Shown in pieces: positions 5,694 through 12,412 of a DNA stretch of 12,976 nucleotides. The position numbers were made by a program, and so were the translations under genes. The notes beneath the pieces were generated by a model. That model did not search any database. It had not been told where the DNA came from and was given only the letters and a program-made list of their open reading frames with translations. Every line of letters begins with the position of its first letter. Position 1 is the stretch's first letter. Origin of the DNA: Lutispora sp041687175. Lineage in GTDB: Bacteria; Bacillota; Clostridia; Lutisporales; Lutisporaceae. The stretch covers positions 1-12,976 of the forward strand of contig NZ_JAWLCK010000082.1 of the NCBI RefSeq assembly GCF_041687175.1. Reading direction: 5' to 3'.

Positions 5694-6056
5694 ATGGTAT
5701 TTGCTAAACGACTTGCTATGCTCCGTGAAGAGAAAAGCATGTCAAGGAGAGATCTTGCAAAAGCACTAAACATATCTTATTCGTCGGTATCAAAGTATGA
5801 AACTGATGTTAGATTTCCTGATCAGGAAACTCTAAAGGCAATAGCTGATGTTTTTCAAGTGTCAATTGATTATCTTCTGGGAAGAACTGATATAAGAAAC
5901 TTTTATGAGAAATCGGATGTTATAGAAAAAGATTGTGTTTTAGAAAGTGGAGCACATGATAGTTACTATAATATCGGTCTGCCTGATGAAGCTATAAGAC
6001 AGATAAACGACTATATAGAGTTTATCAAGCAGAAATATAAAACAGAAGGGAATTAA
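5694..6056 (+). CDS. XRE-family helix-turn-helix transcriptional regulator
   Basis: The 120-residue protein has an N-terminal lambda-repressor-like domain (about 3-65), with FAKRLAMLREEKSMS, the helix-turn-helix at about 17-37 (SRRDLAKALNISYSSVSKYE), and the family closing ADVFQVSIDYLLGRTD. A short C-terminal helix (about 96-115, LPDEAIRQINDYIEFIKQKY) is common in clostridial XRE regulators. GAGGTGG at 5682-5688 supports the ATG at 5694 rather than the GTG at 5685, which lies inside that site. Genes of this type are often followed by an ImmA/IrrE-type protease gene; none is present here. Its probable targets are its own promoter and the divergent Spo0E-like gene, given the shared palindromes. 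A strong terminator follows. Confidence 0.9.
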   Translation: MVFAKRLAMLREEKSMSRRDLAKALNISYSSVSKYETDVRFPDQETLKAIADVFQVSIDYLLGRTDIRNFYEKSDVIEKDCVLESGAHDSYYNIGLPDEAIRQINDYIEFIKQKYKTEGN

Positions 6057-6116
6057 GTATTTTGTACTAAAGCATATTATTAAATTACCATATTTTTCAT
6101 AAGTTGTCAATAATGA

Positions 6117-6150
6117 TTTTCCGGTAATTATTATACCGGAAAATTTTTTT
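6117..6150 (+). terminator. Intrinsic terminator after the XRE gene
   Basis: A perfect 10-bp stem, TTTTCCGGTA with TACCGGAAAA, has a 7-base loop and is followed by seven T (6144-6150). It separates the XRE transcript from the DUF1659 operon, so the latter needs its own promoter in 6151-6197. I see no consensus sigma-A promoter there, which fits a dedicated sigma factor. Confidence 0.93.
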
Positions 6151-6211
6151 GCTTTTTTGCGGAAAATTCTCTGCCCAGCAGTTATTTATATAGCGAAGGG
6201 AGGTGATATGA

Positions 6212-6433
6212 ATGGCAGTAGAAGCAATGGTAAAAAGCGTAAAGCTTCAGATTAAATACCTTGGTCAGGTGGTAGACGGCAGACAAACATATATCACAAA
6301 GACCTACAGTAAGGTAAAACCTGAAGCTCTCGATCAAGACATCTATGACGTGGCAGGAACTATAGCCGGACTTCAGACTAATGCTGTATATAGCATAAAC
6401 AAGGCTGAAGACTCCGAGCTGGTGGAGGCTTAG
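6212..6433 (+). CDS. DUF1659 family small protein
   Basis: The 73-residue protein fits DUF1659: an N-terminal strand pair (VKLQIKYLGQVVDGRQTYITKTY), a linker with VKPEALDQDIYDVAGTIAGLQ (about 35-55) predicted helical, and a final strand with YSINKAEDSELVEA. There is no signal peptide, membrane segment or cysteine. The function of the family is unknown to me. The ribosome site GGGAGGTGAT (6198-6207) is excellent. It is the first gene of a three-gene run with DUF2922 and YvrJ, a set seen together in many Firmicutes next to small sigma factors. The strong ribosome sites suggest that the products are made in quantity when the operon is on. Confidence 0.85.
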   Translation: MAVEAMVKSVKLQIKYLGQVVDGRQTYITKTYSKVKPEALDQDIYDVAGTIAGLQTNAVYSINKAEDSELVEA

Positions 6434-6456
6434 TATTACAAGCCCTAGCATATTGG

Positions 6457-6466
6457 AAAGGAGGTG
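6457..6466 (+). promoter_or_regulatory. Near-perfect ribosome binding site of the DUF2922 gene
   Basis: AAAGGAGGTG is an extended match to the 16S rRNA 3' end, seven bases before the ATG at 6473. It is stronger than the sites of most other genes in the window. Confidence 0.8.
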
Positions 6467-6472
6467 TAGTAT

Positions 6473-6691
6473 ATGGCTAAGAAGCTGGAAATGGTGTTTA
6501 GAGATGCTGTGGGAAAAACAATGAAGATAAGTGTGGATAATGCAGATGATAATCTAACTGGAGAATCTGTGAAAACAGCTATGGAAACCATCATAGCAAA
6601 AAATATATTTGCAACCGAAGGCGGAGATCTGGTTGCTATAGATGGAGCCAGGATAGTGGATACTAACATTCAAGAGCTGGATGTAGAATAG
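6473..6691 (+). CDS. DUF2922 family small protein
   Basis: The 72-residue product matches DUF2922: KKLEMVFRDAVGKTMKISV (about 3-21) as a strand pair, a helix TGESVKTAMETIIAKNIF (about 29-46), and a C-terminal strand with GARIVDTNIQELDVE. The order strand pair, helix, strand with an acidic end is similar to that of the DUF1659 protein encoded just upstream, so the two may be distantly related or form a mixed assembly; this is inference from pattern only. No export signal is present. It follows DUF1659 by 39 bases and precedes YvrJ by 17, with no terminator between, so they form one operon. Confidence 0.87.
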   Translation: MAKKLEMVFRDAVGKTMKISVDNADDNLTGESVKTAMETIIAKNIFATEGGDLVAIDGARIVDTNIQELDVE

Positions 6692-6708
6692 ACTAGGAGG
6701 GAGATATA

Positions 6709-6858
6709 ATGGAGGAAATTTTTAATGGAGTAGCAAATGTAGGTTTTCCTATAGCAGTATCCATCTATCTCCTTATGAGAATAGAAGGGAAAATGGAAAA
6801 CCTGACTAACTCCATTAATGAACTATCCAGAGTAATAGCTTCCAGGTTTGATAAATGA
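6709..6858 (+). CDS. YvrJ family small membrane protein
   Basis: This 49-residue gene begins MEEIFNGVANVGFPIAV. The family motif NVGFPIAVSIYLLMRIE (about 9-25) is one short hydrophobic segment followed directly by a charged helix (EGKMENLTNSINELSRVI). The layout of one membrane segment plus a soluble helix recalls small holin-like proteins of the BhlA/UviB type, but it is too short for a confident link. AGGAGG at 6695-6700 lies eight bases before the ATG. It ends the DUF1659-DUF2922 operon and is followed by a hairpin. In B. subtilis yvrJ lies near the sigO/rsoA sigma system, which supports linking this operon to the sigma factor encoded at 4398. Confidence 0.88.
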   Translation: MEEIFNGVANVGFPIAVSIYLLMRIEGKMENLTNSINELSRVIASRFDK

Positions 6859-6861
6859 AAG

Positions 6862-6896
6862 GCTGGGACCTGATGGTCCCAGCTAATACTCTTTTT
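6862..6896. terminator. Hairpin between convergent YvrJ and HD-GYP genes
   Basis: GCTGGGACC (6862-6870) and GGTCCCAGC (6875-6883) form a perfect 9-bp stem with a TGAT loop. On the plus strand the T run (6892-6896) starts eight bases after the stem, so it is not a textbook terminator, but its position between convergent stops suggests termination in one or both directions. It overlaps the last base of the HD-GYP stop codon. Confidence 0.6.
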
Positions 6897-8208
6897 GTAT
6901 CATTTCTATGAAAACAGAGGCAATATCAGGATCAAATTGAGTACCTCTGTTTCTTTTTATTTCTTCTATAGCTTCTTCAATGGTGAAGGGCTTTCTGTAT
7001 GGTCTTTTTGATGTCATAGCATCGAAGGCATCTGCCAAAGCTAAAATCTTAGCCTCCGTTAGCATATTATTTCCTTCCAGCCCAAGGGGGTAACCCTTTC
7101 CGTCAAACCTCTCATGGTGTTGGTAGACTATTTCCCTTACATTATCCAAATAATCTATATCTGACAATATTTCATAACCTATGGTAGGATGCTTCTTTAC
7201 AATAGAGTATTCCTCTGGTGTAAGCCTGCCAGGCTTGTTTAATATGCCTTCCGGTACTCCTATTTTCCCTATATCATGAAGTATGGCAGCAATCTTTATT
7301 TTACTAAGCTTTTCATCACTAAATCCCAGGTATTTTGCAGTTTTCAAGGAAAGTTCCGTGACTCTGTCGCAATGTCCCTTTGTATATGTATCTTTAGCCT
7401 CGATGGCCTTTGCCAAGGCTTTTGCAGTGTATTCATAAGTTCTCTTCAAGTCACTGTAAATCTTTGCATTATAAAGAGCTGTAGATGCAATGCTTGCAAA
7501 GGAACATAAGATTGACAGCTTATGTTCATCAAAGGCGTTTTCCTTGAAGGTATCCACAATAAATACTCCAATGACTTCATCATTATACATAAGAGGAGAT
7601 GCCATTTCTTGTTTTGTTTCATCATGTACAATGATTATGTTGTCAAAACTATTGACATCCTTTATAAGTAAAGCTTTCTTTTCTCTTGCACAGAGAGCAC
7701 AGACACCTTTACCGTCAAGAGCTAATTCTATATTTAATAAGCCTTCAATAGCTGGTCCATTCCAATGCTTCATAACCAAGGATTTTTTCTCATCATCCAG
7801 CAGCAATATGGCAAGTATATCATAATCAAGTATTCCTTTTAAAAGGTCACCCATATCATGAAACAATGTATCAATATTAAGGTTTGAGTTTATTTTTTTT
7901 GAAATAGCATATAAGGCTGATATTTCCTGATTTATATCCTGGAGCTCTTTTTGAGATTCATTTAACTTCTTAATATAGCTGGTAAGCTCGTTGTTTATGG
8001 CATATGTTTCTTCATATAATGCTTCGATCTCGTCTTTTTGAAGTCTTATCTGGGTAAGCATCTTCTCTTTTTCCAATGAAACTTTTCTGGCAGCAGCAAC
8101 TTCTACTGAAGCTGCTTTATTTTTTTTAATAACATTGTAATAAAGATATGCCATTATAGAAAATACTGCGAATAATGCTATGTATTTGAGTAAATCGACT
8201 GTCTTCAT
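6883..8208 (-). CDS. Membrane-anchored GAF/HD-GYP cyclic di-GMP phosphodiesterase
   Basis: HD-GYP proteins hydrolyse cyclic di-GMP, usually favouring motility. The 441-residue protein has one N-terminal membrane helix (about 7-26), a coiled-coil stalk (about 38-95), a GAF sensor domain (about 100-245), and an HD-GYP domain (about 258-440). Visible catalytic features are H279, HDIGK at 311-315, H340, and HHERFDGKGYP at 364-374, followed by ILALADAFDAMTSKRPYR (about 388-405). All the main metal ligands appear present, so it should be active. The GAF domain should face the cytoplasm; its ligand cannot be told, but several cysteines (170, 173) could make it redox- or metal-sensitive (speculative). 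AGGAAG precedes the ATG. It is a single-gene transcript, convergent with the YvrJ operon. Confidence 0.93.
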   Translation of the reverse strand: MKTVDLLKYIALFAVFSIMAYLYYNVIKKNKAASVEVAAARKVSLEKEKMLTQIRLQKDEIEALYEETYAINNELTSYIKKLNESQKELQDINQEISALYAISKKINSNLNIDTLFHDMGDLLKGILDYDILAILLLDDEKKSLVMKHWNGPAIEGLLNIELALDGKGVCALCAREKKALLIKDVNSFDNIIIVHDETKQEMASPLMYNDEVIGVFIVDTFKENAFDEHKLSILCSFASIASTALYNAKIYSDLKRTYEYTAKALAKAIEAKDTYTKGHCDRVTELSLKTAKYLGFSDEKLSKIKIAAILHDIGKIGVPEGILNKPGRLTPEEYSIVKKHPTIGYEILSDIDYLDNVREIVYQHHERFDGKGYPLGLEGNNMLTEAKILALADAFDAMTSKRPYRKPFTIEEAIEEIKRNRGTQFDPDIASVFIEMIQKEY

Positions 8209-8241
8209 TTCGCACTTCCTATCTTATGTCTTAATAAACTT

Positions 8242-8250
8242 ATTATACCA
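8242..8250 (-). promoter_or_regulatory. Extended -10 promoter element for the HD-GYP gene
   Basis: On the minus strand this reads TGGTATAAT, a perfect extended -10 (TGnTATAAT). The -35 hexamer 17 bases upstream (TGTTCA) is weak. Transcription would start near 8235, about 27 bases before the ATG. Confidence 0.65.
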
Positions 8251-8277
8251 ATTGAGAATGATTTTGAACAGACAATC

Positions 8278-8284
8278 TGTCGAA
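8278..8284 (+). promoter_or_regulatory. Possible Spo0A box
   Basis: TGTCGAA matches the 0A-box consensus at 7 of 7 positions. It lies about 43-49 bases upstream of the predicted HD-GYP start, where an activator would sit next to the weak -35. A heptamer can occur by chance, and similar words are present inside coding sequence in this window, so this is tentative. Confidence 0.3.
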
Positions 8285-8335
8285 GAGTGTAAAATATTGT
8301 GAAAAATAGTACTAAAGAACTAAGAAAAAGGGTAA

Positions 8336-8364
8336 TTGACACCGAACATATGTTCGTATATAAT
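8336..8364 (+). promoter_or_regulatory. Consensus sigma-A promoter of the ComK-like/recD2 operon
   Basis: TTGACA (8336-8341), a 17-base spacer, and TATAAT (8359-8364) match the consensus exactly. The LexA box lies entirely within the spacer, so LexA binding would block RNA polymerase. Confidence 0.92.
8343..8356. promoter_or_regulatory. LexA (SOS) box
   Basis: CGAACATATGTTCG is a perfect 14-base palindrome and matches the Gram-positive LexA/DinR consensus CGAACRNRYGTTYG at every position. It predicts repression by LexA and induction by DNA damage of the genes that follow. Confidence 0.93.
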
Positions 8365-8393
8365 TAATTCAAAAGTGGTAATTTCGCCCAGAA

Positions 8394-8400
8394 GGAGGTG
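8394..8400 (+). promoter_or_regulatory. Ribosome binding site that decides the ComK-like start
   Basis: GGAGGTG lies six bases before the TTG at 8407. No ATG is available in frame nearby, so the TTG start rests on this site. Confidence 0.75.
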
Positions 8401-8406
8401 GCTTGA

Positions 8407-9018
8407 TTGGATTTGAACTTTTTTCAACAATATGATATTTGGGGATTTACTCCTGAATATTTCCAAGGCATGGGGGAAGTAACCAGGATAATTGTACCGG
8501 AAGGGCAGGATCAGATTCTGTCTATGACTATGCGAAGTTTCCGAAATAATCTATGTCGTTTTTATTCCATTGACTATTATAGTTTAAGAAGAAAATATGG
8601 TCAGATAATCGGAAGTGTCAATTGTGTACCTCTGCCCATAAGCAGCACCAAGGTATTTATACAGCTGAAGGTAAGAACTCCCAGATTCAGAAATGATTCT
8701 GCCATGGGATATTTGGACATGGTTTCAATAGCTCAGTTGAGAGAAGCAAGGGATAACAGAAAAACGGAGATTGTGCTTAAAGACGGAAGAAAATTAGAAG
8801 TATTATGCAGTATGGCAACGGTAAAGAAACACATCAAGAATGCCAGGCTGGTTTTGGAACATTATAGAAATGAGAAAGGTCTCACTGCCTATCCCGAGGT
8901 GCTGGAAAGACTTTATTCAAATTTGGATAAGCCGGCCACCAAGGGGGATATTGTAATATTGGCAAGGGAAATACTAACCATTAAAAACAGTTTAAAGGCC
9001 CATGAAAATAGGTTATAA
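8407..9018 (+). CDS. ComK-like competence transcription factor
   Basis: The 203-residue protein resembles ComK of Bacillus in length and in the order of its conserved parts: an N-terminal segment with hydrophobic strands, CRFYSIDYYSLRRKYGQIIG (about 50-69), which parallels ComK's CRFFGSSYAGRKAG region, a strand KVFIQLKVRTPR (about 82-93), then the pair TEIVLKDGRKLEVLCS (about 120-135), which parallels ComK's TEVTFSNGKTMELPIS, and a C-terminal helical tail. ComK activates late competence genes by binding DNA minor grooves. The similarity is by eye and from memory, so the assignment needs a profile search, but several aligned landmarks agree. It is the first gene after the LexA-controlled promoter and ends 28 bases before recD2. 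If correct, DNA damage would directly induce a competence regulator. TTG start, strong ribosome site. Confidence 0.65.
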   Translation: MDLNFFQQYDIWGFTPEYFQGMGEVTRIIVPEGQDQILSMTMRSFRNNLCRFYSIDYYSLRRKYGQIIGSVNCVPLPISSTKVFIQLKVRTPRFRNDSAMGYLDMVSIAQLREARDNRKTEIVLKDGRKLEVLCSMATVKKHIKNARLVLEHYRNEKGLTAYPEVLERLYSNLDKPATKGDIVILAREILTIKNSLKAHENRL

Positions 9019-9046
9019 TTAAGAAAAAACGAACGAGGGTATTGGC

Positions 9047-11293
9047 ATGGATGAGATTCAGGGCATGATAAGTGAAGTGGTCTTTAGAAACGAAGTAAAT
9101 GGTTATACGGTTTTGGAGCTTCAGGATGATGATGTAGAAACCACTGTGGTAGGATATTTTCCCTATGTAAATATTGGCGAGACCATAAGGGCTGCAGGTG
9201 CATGGGTGGAGCATCCAGATTATGGAACACAGTTCAAGATGGAGGCCTATCAGGTTGTAACTCCAGCCACATTAAATGGAATAGAAAGATATTTGTCTTC
9301 AGGATTGATACCAGGCATAGGAGTTGTAACTGCAAAGAAGATGGTGGAGAAATTTGGCCTGGATACCTTGGATATAATTCAATACAATCCTCAGAAGCTT
9401 ACTGAAATAGATGGCATAGGACAAAAGAAGGCTCAAAAGATCTACGATGCTTTTCAAGAACAAAGAGAGCTCAAGGATATAATGCTTTTTCTTGAGGGTT
9501 ATAAGATAAGCCCGGCCTATGCAGTCAGGATTTACAAAACCTATGGGGCTAATACCATAAAGGTTATAAGAGAGAATCCATATAATCTGGCAGATGATGT
9601 ATTTGGCATAGGCTTCAAGATGGCAGACAGAATAGCCCAAAGCATGGGTATCCCCCTTGATTCGGACTACAGGATAGCCTCCGGAACCAGATATGTGCTG
9701 AATCAATTTCATAACAACGGTCACAGTTATGTGCCCCAAGATAAACTCATAAAGACTGCAGCAGAGCTTCTCAATGTGAGAGAAGAAGCTGTTGAAAATA
9801 TATTGCTAGGTTTATATATAGATAGAAAAATCGTAGTTGATACTTTGGATGACATAAAGGCAGTGTATTCCATAGCATTCCACAGAGCTGAAATAGGTGT
9901 TGCCAGGAGGCTCCTGACCTTGGCTCAATATCCGATCTCTGAAGCTAGATTTGACATAGATAATGAGATTAACAGAATAGAGGAAGAGGACGGCATATCC
10001 CTTGCTGCAAACCAGAGGGAAGCGGTGGAGAAGGCTGTAACAGAAGGGTTGCTGGTGGTCACTGGAGGACCGGGAACAGGCAAAACCACAACTATAAAGA
10101 CAATCATAAGGCTTTTTGAGAGGATGGGTCTTTCTGTGCTTCTGTGTGCACCTACAGGCAGAGCTGCTAAAAGAATGCAGGAGGCCACAGGGAGAGAAGC
10201 CAAAACCATACACAGGCTTTTGGAATATGGCCATGGAGACAAGGATGAGGATATGATGTTTCAGAGGAATGAGGATTCGCCTCTGGAGGCAAATGTAATC
10301 ATTGTGGATGAGGTATCCATGGTGGATATACTATTGATGAACAATCTCCTTAAGGCTATAAGCGAAGGTACAAGGCTTATTCTGGTAGGGGATGTGGATC
10401 AGCTACCTTCTGTAGGTCCTGGCTGTGTATTAAAAGACATAATAAACAGCCAGGCGGTAACGGTGGTAAGACTCAACGAAATATTCAGACAGGCACAGGA
10501 GAGTCTTATAGTGGTTAATGCCCATAGGATTAACAAGGGTGAAGCTCCCATACTCAATATAAAGGACAAGGACTTTTTCTTCATGAGGGAGGAAAGCCAG
10601 GCAGGGATTCTGGAAAAGATAAAGGAGCTTTGCAAGGATAGGCTGCCTAGATATTCGGGCTACAGCAGCAATGAAGGTATACAGGTTCTGTCTCCTATGA
10701 AAAAGGGGCTCTGTGGAGTTATAAATCTTAACACAGAACTTCAGAGGATATTGAATCCGCCCCATTTCACCAAAAATGAAAAGACATACAGAGACACCAT
10801 ATTTCGCGAAGGGGATAAGGTGATGCAGATAAAAAACAACTATAAGATGAAATGGCAGAGCTTGTGGGATTCGGATTACGAAGGCGAAGGAGTATTCAAC
10901 GGGGACATGGGAGTAATTTCTAAGGTAGACAATGAGGAGCAAATAATCGAGGTCATATTTGACGGCGAAAGGCTGGTGAGATATGAGCCCTCTGATTTGG
11001 ATGAGCTGGAGCTGTCCTATGCGGTGACGGTTCACAAGAGCCAGGGTTCTGAATTTCCCGTATTGGTCATGCCTGTCATAGCAGGGCCTCCCATGCTGCT
11101 CACCAGGAATCTTCTATATACAGCCTTGACCAGGGCAAAGGAAATGGTAGTACTGGTGGGACAGGAAAGATGCATTTATTCCATGATAAAAAACAATTAT
11201 GTGACGAGGAGGTACTCAGGCCTGGAGTATAGGCTCCGAAGGCTTGGGAACTGGGATGAATATACTGAGATTTCTTTATCCCGCAAAGAATAA
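9047..11293 (+). CDS. recD2: RecD2-family ATP-dependent DNA helicase
   Basis: RecD2 is a 5'-3' superfamily 1B helicase acting in DNA repair in bacteria without RecBC. The 748-residue protein has the long N-terminal extension typical of RecD2, with an OB-like start (about 3-70), helix-hairpin-helix motifs PGIGVVTAKKMVEKFG (about 89-104), IDGIGQKKAQKIYDAF (about 121-136) and FGIGFKMADRIA (about 186-197). Helicase motifs follow: Walker A GGPGTGKT (340-347), Walker B IIVDEVSM (418-425), GDVDQLPSVGPG (448-459), EIFRQAQES (478-486), TVHKSQGSEF (661-670) and YTALTRAK (691-698). All appear intact and the length is normal. GAGGGT precedes the ATG. It lies in the ComK-like operon, so it is likely SOS-induced, and it occupies the place that the helicase gene comFA has next to comFC in Bacillus. 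Confidence 0.97.
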   Translation: MDEIQGMISEVVFRNEVNGYTVLELQDDDVETTVVGYFPYVNIGETIRAAGAWVEHPDYGTQFKMEAYQVVTPATLNGIERYLSSGLIPGIGVVTAKKMVEKFGLDTLDIIQYNPQKLTEIDGIGQKKAQKIYDAFQEQRELKDIMLFLEGYKISPAYAVRIYKTYGANTIKVIRENPYNLADDVFGIGFKMADRIAQSMGIPLDSDYRIASGTRYVLNQFHNNGHSYVPQDKLIKTAAELLNVREEAVENILLGLYIDRKIVVDTLDDIKAVYSIAFHRAEIGVARRLLTLAQYPISEARFDIDNEINRIEEEDGISLAANQREAVEKAVTEGLLVVTGGPGTGKTTTIKTIIRLFERMGLSVLLCAPTGRAAKRMQEATGREAKTIHRLLEYGHGDKDEDMMFQRNEDSPLEANVIIVDEVSMVDILLMNNLLKAISEGTRLILVGDVDQLPSVGPGCVLKDIINSQAVTVVRLNEIFRQAQESLIVVNAHRINKGEAPILNIKDKDFFFMREESQAGILEKIKELCKDRLPRYSGYSSNEGIQVLSPMKKGLCGVINLNTELQRILNPPHFTKNEKTYRDTIFREGDKVMQIKNNYKMKWQSLWDSDYEGEGVFNGDMGVISKVDNEEQIIEVIFDGERLVRYEPSDLDELELSYAVTVHKSQGSEFPVLVMPVIAGPPMLLTRNLLYTALTRAKEMVVLVGQERCIYSMIKNNYVTRRYSGLEYRLRRLGNWDEYTEISLSRKE

Positions 11294-11951
11294 ATGTATA
11301 TTGTGCGGCGTGAAATGTGAAAAATCTTTGTGCAATATTTGCAGCACCTCCATCCAGTTTATTCATGAGAGAAAATGTATGAAATGCGGAAAAGGTTTGT
11401 CTGAGGACTATGATAAAAATATTTGTCCTGATTGCTTAGAACGAAACTACAGTTTTCACTCAGCCTATTCCTGCTTTTATTATGAAGGTGCAGGGAGGGA
11501 ATTGATCCATAAGCTGAAATATGAAGGAATACTGGAAGTCGGCAAGATTTTGGCAAGATATATGGCATATGAAGCAAAGGCAGAGAATCTAAAAGCTGAT
11601 ATAATAGTACCTGTTCCTATTCATGAGTCAAAGCTCTCGAGAAGAGGCTTCAATCAGGCTAAGGTCATAGGAGAACACCTTTCCAATATGATGTCTATCC
11701 CCATGTGGGACTGCCTTATAAGGAAAAGGGACACCAAGGAACAATCTTCTTTGGATAAAACGGGAAGAAGATTAAATGTGATTGATGCATTTTCTCTAAA
11801 TATGCTATATAATGTAAATAACATGAGAATTTTGCTCATAGATGATATATATACCACAGGCAGTACTGTGGATGAATGCAGCAAGGTACTTTTGGCATCT
11901 GGAGCGAAGCAGATAAATGTTTTGACTGGAGCTGCAGGAGTAAATACCTGA
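11256..11951 (+). CDS. comFC: ComF-family phosphoribosyltransferase-like competence protein
   Basis: ComFC is needed for uptake or integration of transforming DNA; its exact reaction is unsettled. The 231-residue protein has an N-terminal zinc region with cysteine pairs (C14/C17, C26/C29, C41/C44, C57/C60) and a type I phosphoribosyltransferase domain: VPVPIHESKLSRRGFNQA (about 118-135) and the PRPP loop LIDDIYTTGST (about 194-204). I chose ATG 11256; a TTG at 11244 is also in frame. Either start overlaps the end of recD2, indicating tight coupling. Full-length genes of this family are usually 220-250 residues. The order comFC, yvyF, flgM, flgN that begins here is the same as in B. subtilis. 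Confidence 0.93.
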   Translation: MNILRFLYPAKNKCILCGVKCEKSLCNICSTSIQFIHERKCMKCGKGLSEDYDKNICPDCLERNYSFHSAYSCFYYEGAGRELIHKLKYEGILEVGKILARYMAYEAKAENLKADIIVPVPIHESKLSRRGFNQAKVIGEHLSNMMSIPMWDCLIRKRDTKEQSSLDKTGRRLNVIDAFSLNMLYNVNNMRILLIDDIYTTGSTVDECSKVLLASGAKQINVLTGAAGVNT

Positions 11952-11967
11952 TTTTGGAGGTGGAACG

Positions 11968-12387
11968 ATGCCAGAACTGAGAAATTGTATTAGATGCGGA
12001 AAGGTTTTTGCCTATACATACAATCCTGTATGTAATAAATGCCTTGAGCAAGAGGAAGAAGAGTTTAAGCGCGTAAAGGAATACATCTATGAAAATCCAG
12101 GGTCTACAGTATTTGAAGTATCAGATGCTACAGGAATATCAGTGGAAAAGATAATGAAATTCCTGAGGGAGGAAAGATTGGAGTTAAGCTCGGATAATAC
12201 TAATTTACTCCTTGAATGTGAATCCTGCGGAAGACCGATTAAATCAGGAAGATATTGTGAGGAGTGCAAAAACCAGATTGCCAGTGAGATGAAAAGAGAA
12301 TTTGGTCTAAACAAAAGCAAACATGAATATGCAAAAACATCAGGAAAAGAAAGAATGCATGTCATTAGGAAGAGGGAAGGCAGATAG
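11968..12387 (+). CDS. yvyF: YvyF-type flagellar operon zinc protein (TIGR03826-like)
   Basis: The 139-residue protein begins MPELRNCIRCGKVF, as does the YvyF family. It has two zinc-ribbon-like cysteine sets (C7/C10/C22/C25 and C84/C87/C97/C100) flanking a helical segment (about 30-75) with VFEVSDATGISVEKIMKFLREERL, which looks like a winged-helix or MerR-like DNA-binding turn. Its function is not established; it is called flagellar because of its constant place before flgM. Its ribosome site GGAGGTGG lies close to the ATG, 16 bases after comFC. The stop codon falls inside the loop of the following terminator, so it is the last gene of the SOS-controlled operon. Confidence 0.88.
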   Translation: MPELRNCIRCGKVFAYTYNPVCNKCLEQEEEEFKRVKEYIYENPGSTVFEVSDATGISVEKIMKFLREERLELSSDNTNLLLECESCGRPIKSGRYCEECKNQIASEMKREFGLNKSKHEYAKTSGKERMHVIRKREGR

Positions 12388-12403
12388 CGCCTTTCTTTTT
12401 TTT
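12371..12403 (+). terminator. Intrinsic terminator after yvyF
   Basis: GGAAGGC (12375-12381) pairs with GCCTTTC (12389-12395) with one G-U pair, and the stem can extend by A-T and G-U pairs. The loop holds the yvyF stop codon, and eight T (12396-12403) follow. It separates the competence operon from flgM. Confidence 0.85.
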
Positions 12404-12412
12404 ATTCATCTA

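Noticed and set aside
5585..5773. A minus-strand open frame across the Spo0E/XRE intergenic region.
   Set aside because: It covers promoters and operators, runs antisense into the XRE gene, and has no ribosome site or recognisable domain.
4398..6858. Reading the XRE/Spo0E/sigma cluster as a prophage or insertion element.
   Set aside because: There is no integrase, transposase, terminal repeat or phage structural gene, and codon use does not look different from the neighbours.
9030..9043. A second LexA-like sequence (CGAACGAGGGTATT) ahead of recD2.
   Set aside because: Only one half-site fits; the right half breaks the palindrome, and the sequence overlaps the recD2 ribosome site.
9299..9739. 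Long antisense frames within recD2, including others at 9812-10242 and 10430-11035.
   Set aside because: recD2 is intact with all helicase motifs on the plus strand; the antisense products show low-complexity, non-protein-like composition.
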